A stretch of 64,000 nucleotides of DNA from Alistipes sp. (GCA_022782405.1 JALFNK010000007.1:1-64000); one strand, 5' to 3'; shown: positions 27,306-36,696, counted from the first letter of the stretch. Program-made: numbers and translations. Notes: generated from the sequence alone by a model not told the origin.

Positions 27306-28385
27306 TTATTCGACGTTGTCGAGTTTCACGGGCAGGTCGGTGCGCAGCTGGAGCGTTCCGGAGGTGATGATCGTGTCGCCGACGTTGAGCCCTGCGAGGA
27401 TCTGGATCCGGGATTCGGTGCGCAGTCCCGTGCGGACGGTTACGGCGCGGGCTTTGCCGCCCTTGTACAGGTAGACCTTGTCGACGCCCATCTCCGGCAC
27501 GATGGCCTCGGTGGGGATGGCGATGGCGTCGGGGATGTCGTGCATGCGGATCTTCACGTCGGCGAAGCGCCCCGGGAGGAGCTGTTTGCCCTGCCGGTTG
27601 GGGAACAGCGCGCGTACGGCGAAGGTGCGGGTCTCGATATCGACCTTCGATTCGGTGGCATAGACCTCGGCGCGGAAATTCTCCTCGCGTCCCTCGACCG
27701 TGAAGGTGAGCCGTGTGCCGGGATGTATCTGGTTGGCATAGCGCTCGGGAACGTAGAAGTCGATCTTCAGGGGCGAGATCTTCGTGAGCTTGGCGACGAC
27801 GACATCGGGCGAGGCATAGGCGCCTTCGCTGACGTTGCGCAGGCCGATGATGCCGTCGAACGGCGCATGCAGCTCCGTGAGTGCGATGTTCGACTTGACG
27901 ATGTCGATGTCGGCGTAGAGCATGGCCAGTTCGGTCTGGGCCTGCTCATAGGCCTCCTGGCTTACAGCGTCCTTCTCGAGCAGGGCGCTCTGGCGGTAGA
28001 CGCGGGCTTCGGCCAGCTTGCGCTGCGCTTCGTAACGCGACAGCTGGGCCTGCAGCGGCCGGTCGTTCACCTTGGCCAGCAGCTCGCCCTTGCGGACCGC
28101 CGTACCCTCCTGGAAGTTGATTTCGACGATCTTTCCCGAGGTCTCGAACGAGAGATCTACCTCCTCGTCGGGCAGCAGGTTGCCGATCGTCGTGATGCCG
28201 TCGGTCAGCGTCTGGGGGCGGATGACGAGCCCGTTTACGTTGAGAATGTTTTTCGACCTGGGGGCGGCGGGCTCGGCGTTTACACCCGCATCGGGGCCTT
28301 CATAATAGAAATTGTAGTATGCCAGGGCGCCGCAGAACAGGACGATGATTGCGGCCGTCGTGATCCATCTCTTTTTTTTGTTCAT
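27306..28385 (-). CDS. RND periplasmic adaptor (pump 1)
   Basis: A 359-residue membrane-fusion protein. An N-terminal hydrophobic anchor (about 7-24) is followed by a lipoyl half (VDLSFETSGKIVEINFQEGT), a short alpha hairpin (about 105-150), the second lipoyl half (LTELHAPFDGIIGLRNVSEG) and a beta barrel (about 195-270). I chose the ATG at 28385, just before the anchor; the longer frame upstream has no family features. It is the first gene of the pump-1 operon. Confidence 0.92.
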   Translation of the reverse strand: MNKKKRWITTAAIIVLFCGALAYYNFYYEGPDAGVNAEPAAPRSKNILNVNGLVIRPQTLTDGITTIGNLLPDEEVDLSFETSGKIVEINFQEGTAVRKGELLAKVNDRPLQAQLSRYEAQRKLAEARVYRQSALLEKDAVSQEAYEQAQTELAMLYADIDIVKSNIALTELHAPFDGIIGLRNVSEGAYASPDVVVAKLTKISPLKIDFYVPERYANQIHPGTRLTFTVEGREENFRAEVYATESKVDIETRTFAVRALFPNRQGKQLLPGRFADVKIRMHDIPDAIAIPTEAIVPEMGVDKVYLYKGGKARAVTVRTGLRTESRIQILAGLNVGDTIITSGTLQLRTDLPVKLDNVE

Positions 28386-28420
28386 TGCAGGTGGAGTGAT
28401 TAGGGTCAGGGTATCGAGGA

Positions 28421-28428
28421 CAAATATA
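28421..28428 (-). promoter_or_regulatory. -7 box of RND pump 1 operon
   Basis: TATATTTG on the minus strand, 36 bp before the adaptor ATG. No convincing -33 TTTG is seen. The gene-free stretch 28386-28791 holds this box and the divergent box of pump 2; I see no regulator gene or clear operator palindrome in it. Confidence 0.5.
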
Positions 28429-28643
28429 CGACAAAAACCCCGAACCCCCGCATGAATTCTCCGTTTACGGAACGAAAAAATGATTTTTCGGATCGGCGCG
28501 GGGTGCGGTGTCTTATCGTGGATGCCGGGAAGGCTGTTCGAATGCCTCGGCGGTCTTCGTGCAAAACCAATTTTCGATGCAGGGTTTCCCGGTTGTGGAA
28601 TTTCTCCCCGATGCAAGTGGCGCTTTTCCACGGATTTTTTCAT

Positions 28644-28651
28644 TATCTTTG
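28644..28651 (+). promoter_or_regulatory. -7 box of RND pump 2 operon
   Basis: TATCTTTG on the plus strand. The -33 region (CTTTTCC) is a poor match. It would give a leader of about 80-135 nt depending on the start codon used. Confidence 0.5.
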
Positions 28652-28791
28652 CGCACCGTATCGTTTAGGATGTTGTGAATGACCGTTTTGCGTTTTCATG
28701 CCGCGCCCGGTCCGCACTTTGTCCCATTTGAGACGATATGCCCTTGGCGCCGAACGGAGGTTCGGGTGCCGAAACCGATAAAAGAATCGCC

Positions 28792-30054
28792 ATGAATTTC
28801 GAAAAGATGAAATCCGATCTGAAAAAAATGGATCTGGGCCGATGGAAAAAGAAGCTTGCGAAGCGGACTCCGAGCGTATCGATCACGATGACCCGCAAAC
28901 GGTGGATCGTGCTGGCCTGCGTTCTTGTCGTAGCCGGTGCTGCCGCCTGGTGGTGGCTGCGTCCGCGTCCGGTGCCTGTCGTGCTTCCGGTGGTTGCCGT
29001 GCAGCCTGTCGATGTGGAGGATGTAAGCATCTACGGCGAGTATGTAGGACGCATCCGCGCGCAGCAGTTCGTCGAGATCCGTGCCCGTGTCGAGGGGTAT
29101 CTCGAGAAGATGCTCTTCACCGAGGGAACCTACATCGAAAAGGGACAGACGCTCTTCGTCATCGACCCCAAACTCTACCGGGCCCGGGCCAACAAGGCCA
29201 AGGCGCAGCTGAACAAGGCACAGGCGCAGGCGCTCAAGGCGCAGCGCGACCTGGAGCGTATCCGCCCGCTTTACGAGCAGAGCGCCGCGAGCCAGCTCGA
29301 CCTCGACAATGCCATCGCTTCGTATGAGAGTGCCGCCGCAGACGTGGTGGTTTGCGAGGCGGACCTCACGCAGGCCGAGATGATCCTGAGCTATACGACC
29401 GTACAGTCGCCCGTGTCGGGCTACATCTCCGAGCGCAACGTGGATATCGGAACGCTGGTGGGTCCGAGCGGCAAGTCGCTGCTCGCTACCGTCGTCAAGA
29501 GCGATACGGTGCGTGTGGACTTCAGCATGACCGCCCTCGACTACCTGCGTTCGAAGGCCCGGAACGTCAATCTGGGTCAGAAGGACACCACGCGCAAATG
29601 GAATCCCTATATCACCGTAACGCTGGCCGACGGATCGCAGTACCCTTATCGGGGGCTGGTCGATTTTGCCGACCCGCAGGTCGATCCCCAGACGGGAACC
29701 TTCTCCGTGCGGGCCGAGATGGCCAATCCGGACCGGATCCTGCTTCCGGGGCAGTTCACGAAGGTGAAGCTGCTGCTCGACGTGCGGGAGGATGCCGTCG
29801 TCGTTCCGTCGAAGGCGCTTGTGATCGAGAAGGGCGGCGCCTACATCTATGTCGTACGGCCCGACAGCGTGGTCGAAAAGCGTTTTGTGGAGACCGGGCC
29901 CGAGATTCCCGACAACAAGATGGTCATCGAACGCGGTCTGTCGTCCGACGAGCGGATCGTCGTCGAAGGCTACCACAAGCTCCAGCACGGCATGAAGGTC
30001 GAACCGGTGGCTCCCATCGATGAGGAGGAGCCCGCAACCGAAGAGAAGGAGTAA
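28792..30054 (+). CDS. RND periplasmic adaptor (pump 2)
   Basis: About 420 residues. A basic cytoplasmic N-terminus precedes a membrane anchor (KRWIVLACVLVVAGAAAWWW). Then come the lipoyl half FVEIRARVEGYLEKMLFTEG, an alpha hairpin rich in AKAQLNKAQAQALKAQ, the second half TTVQSPVSGYISERNVDIGT, a beta barrel and a membrane-proximal domain. The order and length match AcrA/MexA-type adaptors. The ATG at 28738 in the same frame is an alternative that adds 18 residues. The start is uncertain because there is no Shine-Dalgarno to decide it. Confidence 0.9.
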   Translation: MNFEKMKSDLKKMDLGRWKKKLAKRTPSVSITMTRKRWIVLACVLVVAGAAAWWWLRPRPVPVVLPVVAVQPVDVEDVSIYGEYVGRIRAQQFVEIRARVEGYLEKMLFTEGTYIEKGQTLFVIDPKLYRARANKAKAQLNKAQAQALKAQRDLERIRPLYEQSAASQLDLDNAIASYESAAADVVVCEADLTQAEMILSYTTVQSPVSGYISERNVDIGTLVGPSGKSLLATVVKSDTVRVDFSMTALDYLRSKARNVNLGQKDTTRKWNPYITVTLADGSQYPYRGLVDFADPQVDPQTGTFSVRAEMANPDRILLPGQFTKVKLLLDVREDAVVVPSKALVIEKGGAYIYVVRPDSVVEKRFVETGPEIPDNKMVIERGLSSDERIVVEGYHKLQHGMKVEPVAPIDEEEPATEEKE

Positions 30055-30057
30055 CCC

Positions 30058-33000
30058 ATGAAGAGTGATTTCTTTATCGACAGGCCCGTCTTCTCGACCG
30101 TCCTGTCCATCGTGATCGTAATCGTGGGTGCGATCGGTCTGCTGCTGCTCCCCGTCGATCAGTATCCGCAGATCGTGCCGCCCGTGGTGAAGGTCTCGGC
30201 CTCATATCCCGGAGCCGATGCGCAGACCGTAACGCAGGCCGTGGCCACGCCCATCGAGCAGGAACTCAACGGTACGCCGGGTATGATCTACATGGAGTCG
30301 TCGAGTTCCAACTCGGGCGGATTCACCGTAACCGTTACGTTCGATATCACGACGAATGCCGACCTGGCAGCCGTCGATATCCAGAACCGCATCAAGGAGG
30401 CCGAGGCGCGCCTCCCGGCCGAGGTGGTGCAGAACGGCATCTCGGTCGAGAAGCAGGCCTCGAGCAAGCTGATGACCATCACGCTGCTGTCGTCCGACCC
30501 GAAGTTCGATGAAATATACCTCTCGAATTACGCCACGCTCAACGTGGTGGACATGTTGCGCCGTATTCCGGGCGTAGGCCGCGTGTCGAATGTCGGCAGC
30601 CGCTACTACGCCATGCAGATCCGTGTCGAGCCCGACAAGCTTGCGGACCTGGGCCTTACGGTCAAGGACCTGCAGAATGCCCTGAAGGATCAGAACCGCG
30701 AGTCGGCGGCCGGTGTGCTGGGTCAGGCGCCGATGGAGGGTGTGGACGTAACGATTCCGATCACGGCGCAGGGACGTCTGTCGTCGGTGAGCCAGTTCGA
30801 GGAGATTGTCGTCCGGGCCAACCCCGACGGGTCGATCATCCGTCTGAGGGATGTAGCCAACATATCGCTCGAGGCACAGTCGTACAGCACCGAGAGCGGC
30901 ATCAACGGAGGCAATGCCGCCGTGCTGGACATCTACATGCTACCGGGGGCGAATGCCGTCGAAGTGGCGGCTCTGGTCCGGGCAACGATGGATGAGATCG
31001 GCCGCAACTTCCCTGAGGGCATCACCTACAACGTGCCCTTCGACATGACGACCTATATCTCCCAGTCGATCCACCATGTCTACCGGACGCTGTTCGAGGC
31101 GCTGATCCTGGTGATCCTCGTCGTCTTCCTCTCGTTGCAGAGCTGGCGGGCGACGCTCATCCCGATCGTTGCGGTGCCCATCTCGCTCATCGGTACGTTC
31201 GGCGTGATGCTCGTCTTCGGTTTCTCGCTCAACCTGCTTACGCTGCTCGGACTGATCCTCGCCATCGGTATCGTGGTGGACGACGCCATCGTCGTGGTCG
31301 AGAACGTGGACCGCATCATGAACGAGGAGCACCTGTCGCCCTACGAGGCGACGAAGAAGGCGATGAGCGGTCTGGGCAGCGCCCTGATCGCCATGTCGCT
31401 CGTGTTGTGTGCCGTATTCGTTCCCGTGAGCTTCCTTTCGGGCATCACCGGACAGCTCTACCGGCAGTTTACCATCACGATTGCCGTGTCGGTGATCATC
31501 TCGACGATCGTGGCGCTGACGTTGAGCCCCGTGATGTGTTCGCTGTTCCTGCGGCCCGAGAGTGCCGGAAAGAAGAACCGCGTCTTCCGCTATATCAACC
31601 TGTTCCTTTCGCGCGGAAACCTTTTCTACGGCCGTACGATCGTGCGGGCGCTTTCCCGCTCCCGCCGTGTGTTCGCCGCGTTCGGCATTGCCCTGATCGG
31701 CATCTGGGTGATGAACCGCATCGTTCCCCAGAGTTTCATGCCGCAGGAGGATCAAGGCTATTTTACCGTGGAGCTCGAATTGCCCGAGGGGGCTACGATC
31801 GAGCGTACGCGCAAGGTTACCGACCGGGCCATGCAGTTCCTGATGAAGGACCCCGATGTGGAATATGTGCTCAACGTTACGGGTTCGAGTCCGCGTGTGG
31901 GTACGAACCAGTCGCGCAGCCAGCTTACGGTCATTCTCAAGCCGTGGGAGGAGCGTGAGACGGACGATATCGGCATCATCATGCAGCGCGTGCGCGACGA
32001 ACTGGAGCGTTATCCCGAGAGCAAGGTCTATCTTTCGACGCCACCGGTGATTCCCGGTCTGGGACAGTCGGGCGGTTTCGAGATGGTTCTCGAGGCGCGG
32101 GCCAATACTTCGTACGCCGATTTGCAGCAGGCGGTCGATACGTTGATGTACTATGCCGAGCGGACGCCCGAACTGGCCGGCCTTTCGTCGTCGATGCAGG
32201 GCGACATCCCGCAGCTCTATTTCGACGTGGACCGCGACAAGGCGCAGCTGCTGGGTGTATCCATGTCGGATGTCTTTTCGACGATGAAGGCCTTTACCGG
32301 GTCGATCTATGTCAATGACTTCAACCTCTTCAACCGTATCTACCGCGTCTATGTCCAGGCCGAAGCCCCCTATCGGGCCAACCGCGACAACCTGAATCTC
32401 TTTTTCGTCCGCGGGGCCGACGGGGCGATGATTCCCGTTACGGCGCTCGGTACGACCGACTATACGACCGGTCCGGGAACGATCAAGCGATTCAACATGT
32501 TCACCGCGGCGACCATCTCGGGCGAGGCGGCGCACGGCTACAGTTCCGGACAGGCGATGGATGCCCTGGAGCGGATCGTCGCCGAGCACCTTCCCGACGG
32601 CATCGGCATCGAATGGAGCGGACTGTCGTATCAGGAGAAGCATGTGAGCGGACAGACGGGGCTTGTGCTCGCGCTGGCCTTCCTCTTCGTCTTCCTGTTC
32701 CTTGCGGCACAGTACGAGAGCTGGTCGGTGCCCGTTGCCGTGATTCTGTCGCTACCCGTAGCGGGTGTCGGAGCCTATCTGGGCATCTGGCTCTGCGGCC
32801 TGGAGAACAACATCTACTTCCAGATCGGTCTGGTGATGCTCGTGGGTCTGGTGGCCAAGAATGCCATCCTGATCGTGGAGTTCGCCAAGGAGGAGGTCGA
32901 AAAGGGCCGCGACATCGTCGAGGCGGCCGTTACGGCGGCGCACCTGCGTTTCCGCCCGATCGTCATGACCTCGCTGGCCTTCATCCTGGGCATGCTGCCG

Positions 33001-33165
33001 CTTGTTTTCGCCTCGGGCCCCGGATCGGCAAGCCGTCAGGGTATCGGTACGGGCGTCTTCTTCGGTATGCTCGTGGCCATTACCGTAGGTATCGTTTTCG
33101 TGCCCTTCTTCTTTGTGTGGATCTATCGTCTTAAAGCCAAACTGAAATCGAAACTGAAACGATGA
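30058..33165 (+). CDS. RND multidrug efflux permease (HAE1/AcrB-like, pump 2)
   Basis: A 1035-residue inner-membrane permease close in length to AcrB (1049). The N-terminus SDFFIDRPVFSTVLSIVIVI is typical of the AcrB group. The TM4 proton-relay pair is Asp408-Asp409 in GIVVDDAIVVVENVDR and the TM10 lysine is in GLVAKNAILIVEFAKE. It starts 3 bp after the adaptor stop. It is clearly diverged from the pump-1 permease, so the two pumps are not a recent duplication. Confidence 0.96.
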   Translation: MKSDFFIDRPVFSTVLSIVIVIVGAIGLLLLPVDQYPQIVPPVVKVSASYPGADAQTVTQAVATPIEQELNGTPGMIYMESSSSNSGGFTVTVTFDITTNADLAAVDIQNRIKEAEARLPAEVVQNGISVEKQASSKLMTITLLSSDPKFDEIYLSNYATLNVVDMLRRIPGVGRVSNVGSRYYAMQIRVEPDKLADLGLTVKDLQNALKDQNRESAAGVLGQAPMEGVDVTIPITAQGRLSSVSQFEEIVVRANPDGSIIRLRDVANISLEAQSYSTESGINGGNAAVLDIYMLPGANAVEVAALVRATMDEIGRNFPEGITYNVPFDMTTYISQSIHHVYRTLFEALILVILVVFLSLQSWRATLIPIVAVPISLIGTFGVMLVFGFSLNLLTLLGLILAIGIVVDDAIVVVENVDRIMNEEHLSPYEATKKAMSGLGSALIAMSLVLCAVFVPVSFLSGITGQLYRQFTITIAVSVIISTIVALTLSPVMCSLFLRPESAGKKNRVFRYINLFLSRGNLFYGRTIVRALSRSRRVFAAFGIALIGIWVMNRIVPQSFMPQEDQGYFTVELELPEGATIERTRKVTDRAMQFLMKDPDVEYVLNVTGSSPRVGTNQSRSQLTVILKPWEERETDDIGIIMQRVRDELERYPESKVYLSTPPVIPGLGQSGGFEMVLEARANTSYADLQQAVDTLMYYAERTPELAGLSSSMQGDIPQLYFDVDRDKAQLLGVSMSDVFSTMKAFTGSIYVNDFNLFNRIYRVYVQAEAPYRANRDNLNLFFVRGADGAMIPVTALGTTDYTTGPGTIKRFNMFTAATISGEAAHGYSSGQAMDALERIVAEHLPDGIGIEWSGLSYQEKHVSGQTGLVLALAFLFVFLFLAAQYESWSVPVAVILSLPVAGVGAYLGIWLCGLENNIYFQIGLVMLVGLVAKNAILIVEFAKEEVEKGRDIVEAAVTAAHLRFRPIVMTSLAFILGMLPLVFASGPGSASRQGIGTGVFFGMLVAITVGIVFVPFFFVWIYRLKAKLKSKLKR

Positions 33166-34559
33166 AACGACTTGCATATACGCTTTTTGTCGGGCTCTGG
33201 GCCATGGCGTCCGTCTCCTGCTCGGCCGTCCGGGAGTGCCGGGCTCCGGAGTTGAATCTGCCCGAGACGCTCGTGGCCGGCGAGGTGGATTCGACGACCA
33301 TTGCCGATATCGGTTGGTGGGAGTTCTACGGCGACGCCGCGCTGTGCGACATCATCCGCCGGACGCTTGACAACAACAAGGACATGCTTGCCGCGGCCGC
33401 ACGCGTGGAGCAGATGCGGCAGCTCTACCGCATCGACAAGGCTTCCCGGCTGCCCGAAATATCGGCGCGGGTATACGGCAATCGCAAGACCAACGACTAT
33501 TACGACAAAGGTTTCGACAACGATCCCGAACTGGGTGCCAAGGTCAGCGCGAGCTGGGAGCTGGACCTCTGGGGCAATCTGCGTTGGGCCAAACGGCAGG
33601 GGGGCGCCGAATACCTCGCTTCCGTCGAGGAGTGGCGCGCCATGCGCATGACCCTCGTCGCGGAGGTGGCTACCGCCTATTTCCGGCTGATGGCCCTCGA
33701 CAACGAGCTGGCGATCGTCCGTCAGACGCTCGGGACACGCCGCCAGGACGTGCGTCTTGCGAAGCTGCGTTTCGAGGGAGGTCTTACGGCCGAGACGGTC
33801 TATCAGCAGGCGCAGGTGGAGTACGCCTCGACGGCGGCGCTGATTCCCGAGCTCGAACGGCAGATCAAGATCATGGAAAACAGTATTTCGCTCCTGATGT
33901 CCGGCTATCCGGGGGAGAAGATCCGCCGCAGCGGTCTGTCTCTCAACATCACGATGCCCGAGCAGCTGCCTGTGGGTATCCCTTCGGGACTTTTGCAGCG
34001 GCGGCCCGACGTACAGGTCTCCGAACAGCAGCTGCGTGCGGCCCTGGCCGGAGTGGGTGTCGCCTACGCCGATCGTTTCCCGCGGCTGACCTTTACGCTT
34101 ACGGGCGGTGTGGAGAACGGTGTGGTGTCGCACATTTTCGAGTCGCCCTTTACCTATGTTCTGGGATCGGTGGCGGCTCCCGTTTTCGGCTTCGGCCGCA
34201 AGCAGGCCAAATACCGGGCAGCTTTGGCGGCATACGACCAGGCGCGTCTGAAGTATGAAAAGAAGGTGCTGGAGGTTTTCAAGGAGACCGACGATGCCGT
34301 TGTAACCTACCGGAGTGTCCGTCAGTCGGCCGAGCGTAAGGAGAACCTCCGCGATGCGGCCCGCAAATATGTCGAGTTGGCCAATATCCAGTATCAGGGC
34401 GGCAATATCAATTATATCGACGTGCTGGATGCCCAGCGGCGTTATTTCGATGCGCAGATCGGATTGAACAACGCCGTGCGCGACGAGCATCTGGCGCTCG
34501 TGCAACTTTACAAAACGCTGGGCGGCGGCTGGACGGTGCCTGCATCCGAATCGGACTGA
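33162..34559 (+). CDS. NodT/OprM-type efflux outer-membrane lipoprotein (pump 2)
   Basis: A 465-residue outer-membrane factor. A lipobox signal (ASVSC, Cys at about 20) makes it a lipoprotein, as in OprM/NodT. Family motifs include IADIGWWEFYGDAALCDIIR, DASWELDLWGNLRWAK-like ASWELDLWGNLRWAKRQGG, and GIPSGLLQRRPDVQVSEQQL. The ATG overlaps the permease stop (ATGA). It is the last gene of the pump-2 operon and is followed by a terminator. Confidence 0.94.
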   Translation: MKRLAYTLFVGLWAMASVSCSAVRECRAPELNLPETLVAGEVDSTTIADIGWWEFYGDAALCDIIRRTLDNNKDMLAAAARVEQMRQLYRIDKASRLPEISARVYGNRKTNDYYDKGFDNDPELGAKVSASWELDLWGNLRWAKRQGGAEYLASVEEWRAMRMTLVAEVATAYFRLMALDNELAIVRQTLGTRRQDVRLAKLRFEGGLTAETVYQQAQVEYASTAALIPELERQIKIMENSISLLMSGYPGEKIRRSGLSLNITMPEQLPVGIPSGLLQRRPDVQVSEQQLRAALAGVGVAYADRFPRLTFTLTGGVENGVVSHIFESPFTYVLGSVAAPVFGFGRKQAKYRAALAAYDQARLKYEKKVLEVFKETDDAVVTYRSVRQSAERKENLRDAARKYVELANIQYQGGNINYIDVLDAQRRYFDAQIGLNNAVRDEHLALVQLYKTLGGGWTVPASESD

Positions 34560-34588
34560 CGCTGCCGTGGGCGGTTGCCGGCGACGAG

Positions 34589-34627
34589 AAAAAATCGCTG
34601 CGGGATATGTTCCCCGGCGATTTTTTT
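34589..34627 (+). terminator. terminator of RND pump 2 operon
   Basis: AAAAAATCGC and CGGG (34589-34604) pair with CCCG and GCGATTTTTT (34613-34627), ending in a run of T. It lies about 30 bp past the outer-membrane lipoprotein stop codon. Confidence 0.85.
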
Positions 34628-34629
34628 CT

Positions 34630-34637
34630 TATCTTTA
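34630..34637 (+). promoter_or_regulatory. weak -7 box before the GH43 gene
   Basis: TATCTTTA is one base from TAnnTTTG. It sits directly after the T run of the terminator, 26 bp before the ATG. Confidence 0.35.
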
Positions 34638-34663
34638 ATCGGCAAGATCAAAACGTGAAGATA

Positions 34664-35554
34664 ATGAATTTCTTTCGAAGCCCCCTTTTGCTGTTGTCAT
34701 GTCTGTCATGTCTCGGAAGTTCCTGTGCGGATCGCCGTCCCGATGCTTGGAGCGGCAATCCCGTTTTCGACGGATGGTATGCCGATCCTGAAGCGGTCCT
34801 CTACGACGGAACCTGCTGGATCTTTCCGACGACCAGCCTTCCCTACGACGAGCAGCTCTCGTTCGATTGTTTCTCCTCCGAAGACCTCGTTCATTGGACC
34901 CGGCATGCCGCGGTGCTGACCCGGGAGGATGTTTCGTGGGCGAAGCGGGCCATGTGGGCTCCTGCCTCTATCCGCCGGGGAGCGCGTTATTACCTCTTTT
35001 TTTCGGCCAATGATGTACACGAAGGGGAGGTCGGAGGAATCGGCGTTGCCGTGAGCGACCGTCCCGAGGGGCCGTATCGGGATCTGCTCGGTCGTCCGTT
35101 GATCCAGCAGATCGTGAACGGGGCGCAGCCCATCGACCAGTTCGTCTATGAGGAAGATGGCATCTGTTGCATGTACTACGGCGGTTGGGGCCATTGCAAT
35201 GTCGTTCGTCTGAAGGATGATTTTACGGGAATCCGTCCCTTCGACGACGGTATGCTCTACAAGGAAATTACCCCTCGGGGATATGTCGAGGGACCGTTCC
35301 TGTTCAAGCGCAGGGACAAATACTACTTCATGTGGTCGGAAGGTGCCTGGACAGGCCCCGACTATTCGGTAGCCTATGCCGTTTCGGATTCTCCGCTCGG
35401 GCCTTTCGAGCGTGTGAGGACAGTCCTGCAACAGGATCCTGCCGTGGCTACGGGAGCCGGACACCATTCGGTGATCCATATTCCGGATACGGATGACTAT
35501 TATATAGTATATCATCGCCATCCGTTGGGCGATAGCGAGGGTTCGCACCGTTAG
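34664..35554 (+). CDS. GH43-like glycoside hydrolase lipoprotein, cut by an in-frame amber codon
   Basis: A 296-residue product with lipobox LGSSC (Cys21). The five-bladed-propeller GH43 residues are in place: base Asp41 in GWYADPEAV, modulating Asp158 in PIDQFVYEEDG and acid Glu209 in YVEGPFLFKRRDKYYFMW. The frame meets TAG at 35552-35554 after YHRHPLGDSEGSHR. It then continues in the same frame for 30 codons to TAA at 35645-35647, with VCIERMEFDAEGRIKPVKLT, which is what I would expect at a GH43 C-terminus. The gene is thus one nonsense change from full length. The catalytic residues remain, but the last strands of the propeller are lost. It is not part of any PUL here. Confidence 0.85.
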   Translation: MNFFRSPLLLLSCLSCLGSSCADRRPDAWSGNPVFDGWYADPEAVLYDGTCWIFPTTSLPYDEQLSFDCFSSEDLVHWTRHAAVLTREDVSWAKRAMWAPASIRRGARYYLFFSANDVHEGEVGGIGVAVSDRPEGPYRDLLGRPLIQQIVNGAQPIDQFVYEEDGICCMYYGGWGHCNVVRLKDDFTGIRPFDDGMLYKEITPRGYVEGPFLFKRRDKYYFMWSEGAWTGPDYSVAYAVSDSPLGPFERVRTVLQQDPAVATGAGHHSVIHIPDTDDYYIVYHRHPLGDSEGSHR

Positions 35555-35709
35555 GTGTGCATCGAGCGTATGGAATTCGATGCCGAAGGCCGGATCAAGC
35601 CGGTTAAACTGACTTTCGGAGGTGTGGAAGCCCGTTCACTCAAGTAACCGGGTTGTTTGTCCGGAGGACGACGTGCACAGTCCGCCGCGAATCGCTGTGG
35701 TGTAAACGC

Positions 35710-35740
35710 AAGAAAGAGAGTCTTTTGGACTCTCTTTCTT
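35710..35740 (-). terminator. terminator after tRNA-Arg
   Basis: AAGAAAGAGAGTC (35710-35722) pairs perfectly with GACTCTCTTTCTT (35728-35740) around TTTTG. It starts 3 bp past the tRNA 3' end. Confidence 0.8.
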
Positions 35741-35742
35741 AG

Positions 35743-35816
35743 TGACGCCGACAGGACTCAAACCTGTAACCTTCTGATCCGTAGTCAGATGCTCTATTCA
35801 ATTAAGCTACGGCGCC
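35743..35816 (-). tRNA. tRNA-Arg (anticodon ACG)
   Basis: A 74-nt cloverleaf on the minus strand. The acceptor GGCGCCG pairs with CGGCGTC (one G-T), with discriminator A. The anticodon stem TCTGA/TCAGA holds the loop CTACGGA with ACG. The T arm is ACAGG TTTGAGT CCTGT. CCA is not encoded. ACG is normally edited to ICG by TadA and reads CGU, CGC and CGA. Confidence 0.95.
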
Positions 35817-35828
35817 GAATTGCGAGTG

Positions 35829-35860
35829 CAAATATAGGGCGGAAATCCGAAATACGCAAA
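35829..35860 (-). promoter_or_regulatory. promoter of tRNA-Arg
   Basis: On the minus strand TTTG (35857-35860), 20 bp, TATATTTG (35829-35836). It is a full consensus match 13 bp upstream of the tRNA 5' end. Confidence 0.75.
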
Positions 35861-35937
35861 TAATTTTTCGAAAAAAATGATCCGAAATGTACGGATATTT
35901 TATAATCGATTGATTCTTGCCGGATTATGCCATGCTG

Positions 35938-36555
35938 TTATTTGATCTCCCGGTCGGGATGTTTCTTCAGAAACTGCTCCCAGCTTTGCGATCCGTCTTT
36001 CGAGGTGGCCTTTTTGCCGCCTCCGAGCCCCTTTACGCGCTCGTCGCCCAATGCGGCATTCAGCGGATTGCCCATGGTGAAATAGTGGCACAGCGCCACT
36101 GCCATGCCGTCCGTGGCGTCGAGGCGTTTCGGCGGCCGGTCCACTGTGAGCATGCGGCAGACAATCGAGGCAACCTGCTCTTTGGCGGCCGAGCCGCGGC
36201 CGGTGATGGCTTGCTTGATGCGCATCGGGGCATATTCCGCAACCGGCAGCCCGCGGCTCAATGCTGCAGCCATCGCCACGCCCTGTGCCCGTCCCAGTTT
36301 GAGCATCGACTGCACGTTTTCGCCGAAGAAGGGCGACTCGAGCGCCACTTCACGCGGGCGGTACTCGTCGATCAGCGCTCCGACCCGTTCGAAGATATAG
36401 CGCAGCTTGGCGTAGGGATCCGTGAGTCGGTGCAGGTCGATGTCGCCCAGCACGACCGAGCGCAGCGTGCGCCCCTCGACCTCCAGCACGCCGTAACCCA
36501 TGTAGTTGGTGCCGGGGTCGATGCCCATGATGCGGTATCGGTTCGGTGTTTCCAT
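35938..36555 (-). CDS. ruvC: crossover junction endodeoxyribonuclease RuvC
   Basis: A 205-residue Holliday-junction resolvase. The acidic catalytic residues are visible: Asp13 in IMGIDPGTNYMGYG, Glu in VALESPFFGENVQSMLKLGR, and the C-terminal DATDGMAVALCHY. The C-terminal tail (about 170-205), rich in Lys and Gly, is longer than in E. coli RuvC (173 residues). The ATG lies only 16 bp past the T run of the upstream operon's terminator, leaving little room for a promoter. ruvA and ruvB are not in the window. Confidence 0.95.
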   Translation of the reverse strand: METPNRYRIMGIDPGTNYMGYGVLEVEGRTLRSVVLGDIDLHRLTDPYAKLRYIFERVGALIDEYRPREVALESPFFGENVQSMLKLGRAQGVAMAAALSRGLPVAEYAPMRIKQAITGRGSAAKEQVASIVCRMLTVDRPPKRLDATDGMAVALCHYFTMGNPLNAALGDERVKGLGGGKKATSKDGSQSWEQFLKKHPDREIK

Positions 36556-36570
36556 GTTTTTCGGATCTTG

Positions 36571-36611
36571 AAAAAAAGCCCCTCCGGACAGCCTGCCGGC
36601 TCCGAAGGGGC
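36571..36611 (-). terminator. terminator of the coaD-lpxD-tlpA operon
   Basis: GCCCCTCCGGA (36578-36588) pairs with TCCGAAGGGGC (36601-36611). On the minus strand it is followed by seven T. It is close to the ruvC start. Confidence 0.85.
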
Positions 36612-36696
36612 GGTTAAGCGGTGTTGTGCGTTAGTTTCGGGATGTCCGGCTCATTCCCGGCGGAGCCTGTATTCCTTGTTGGTGTCTTTCGGACCG

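Noticed and set aside
24822..28403. A plus-strand open frame of nearly 1200 codons opposite the pump-1 genes
   Set aside because: It spans two well-supported minus-strand genes, is rich in Asp, Arg, His and Val as expected for an antisense frame of GC-rich genes, and has no recognisable domain.
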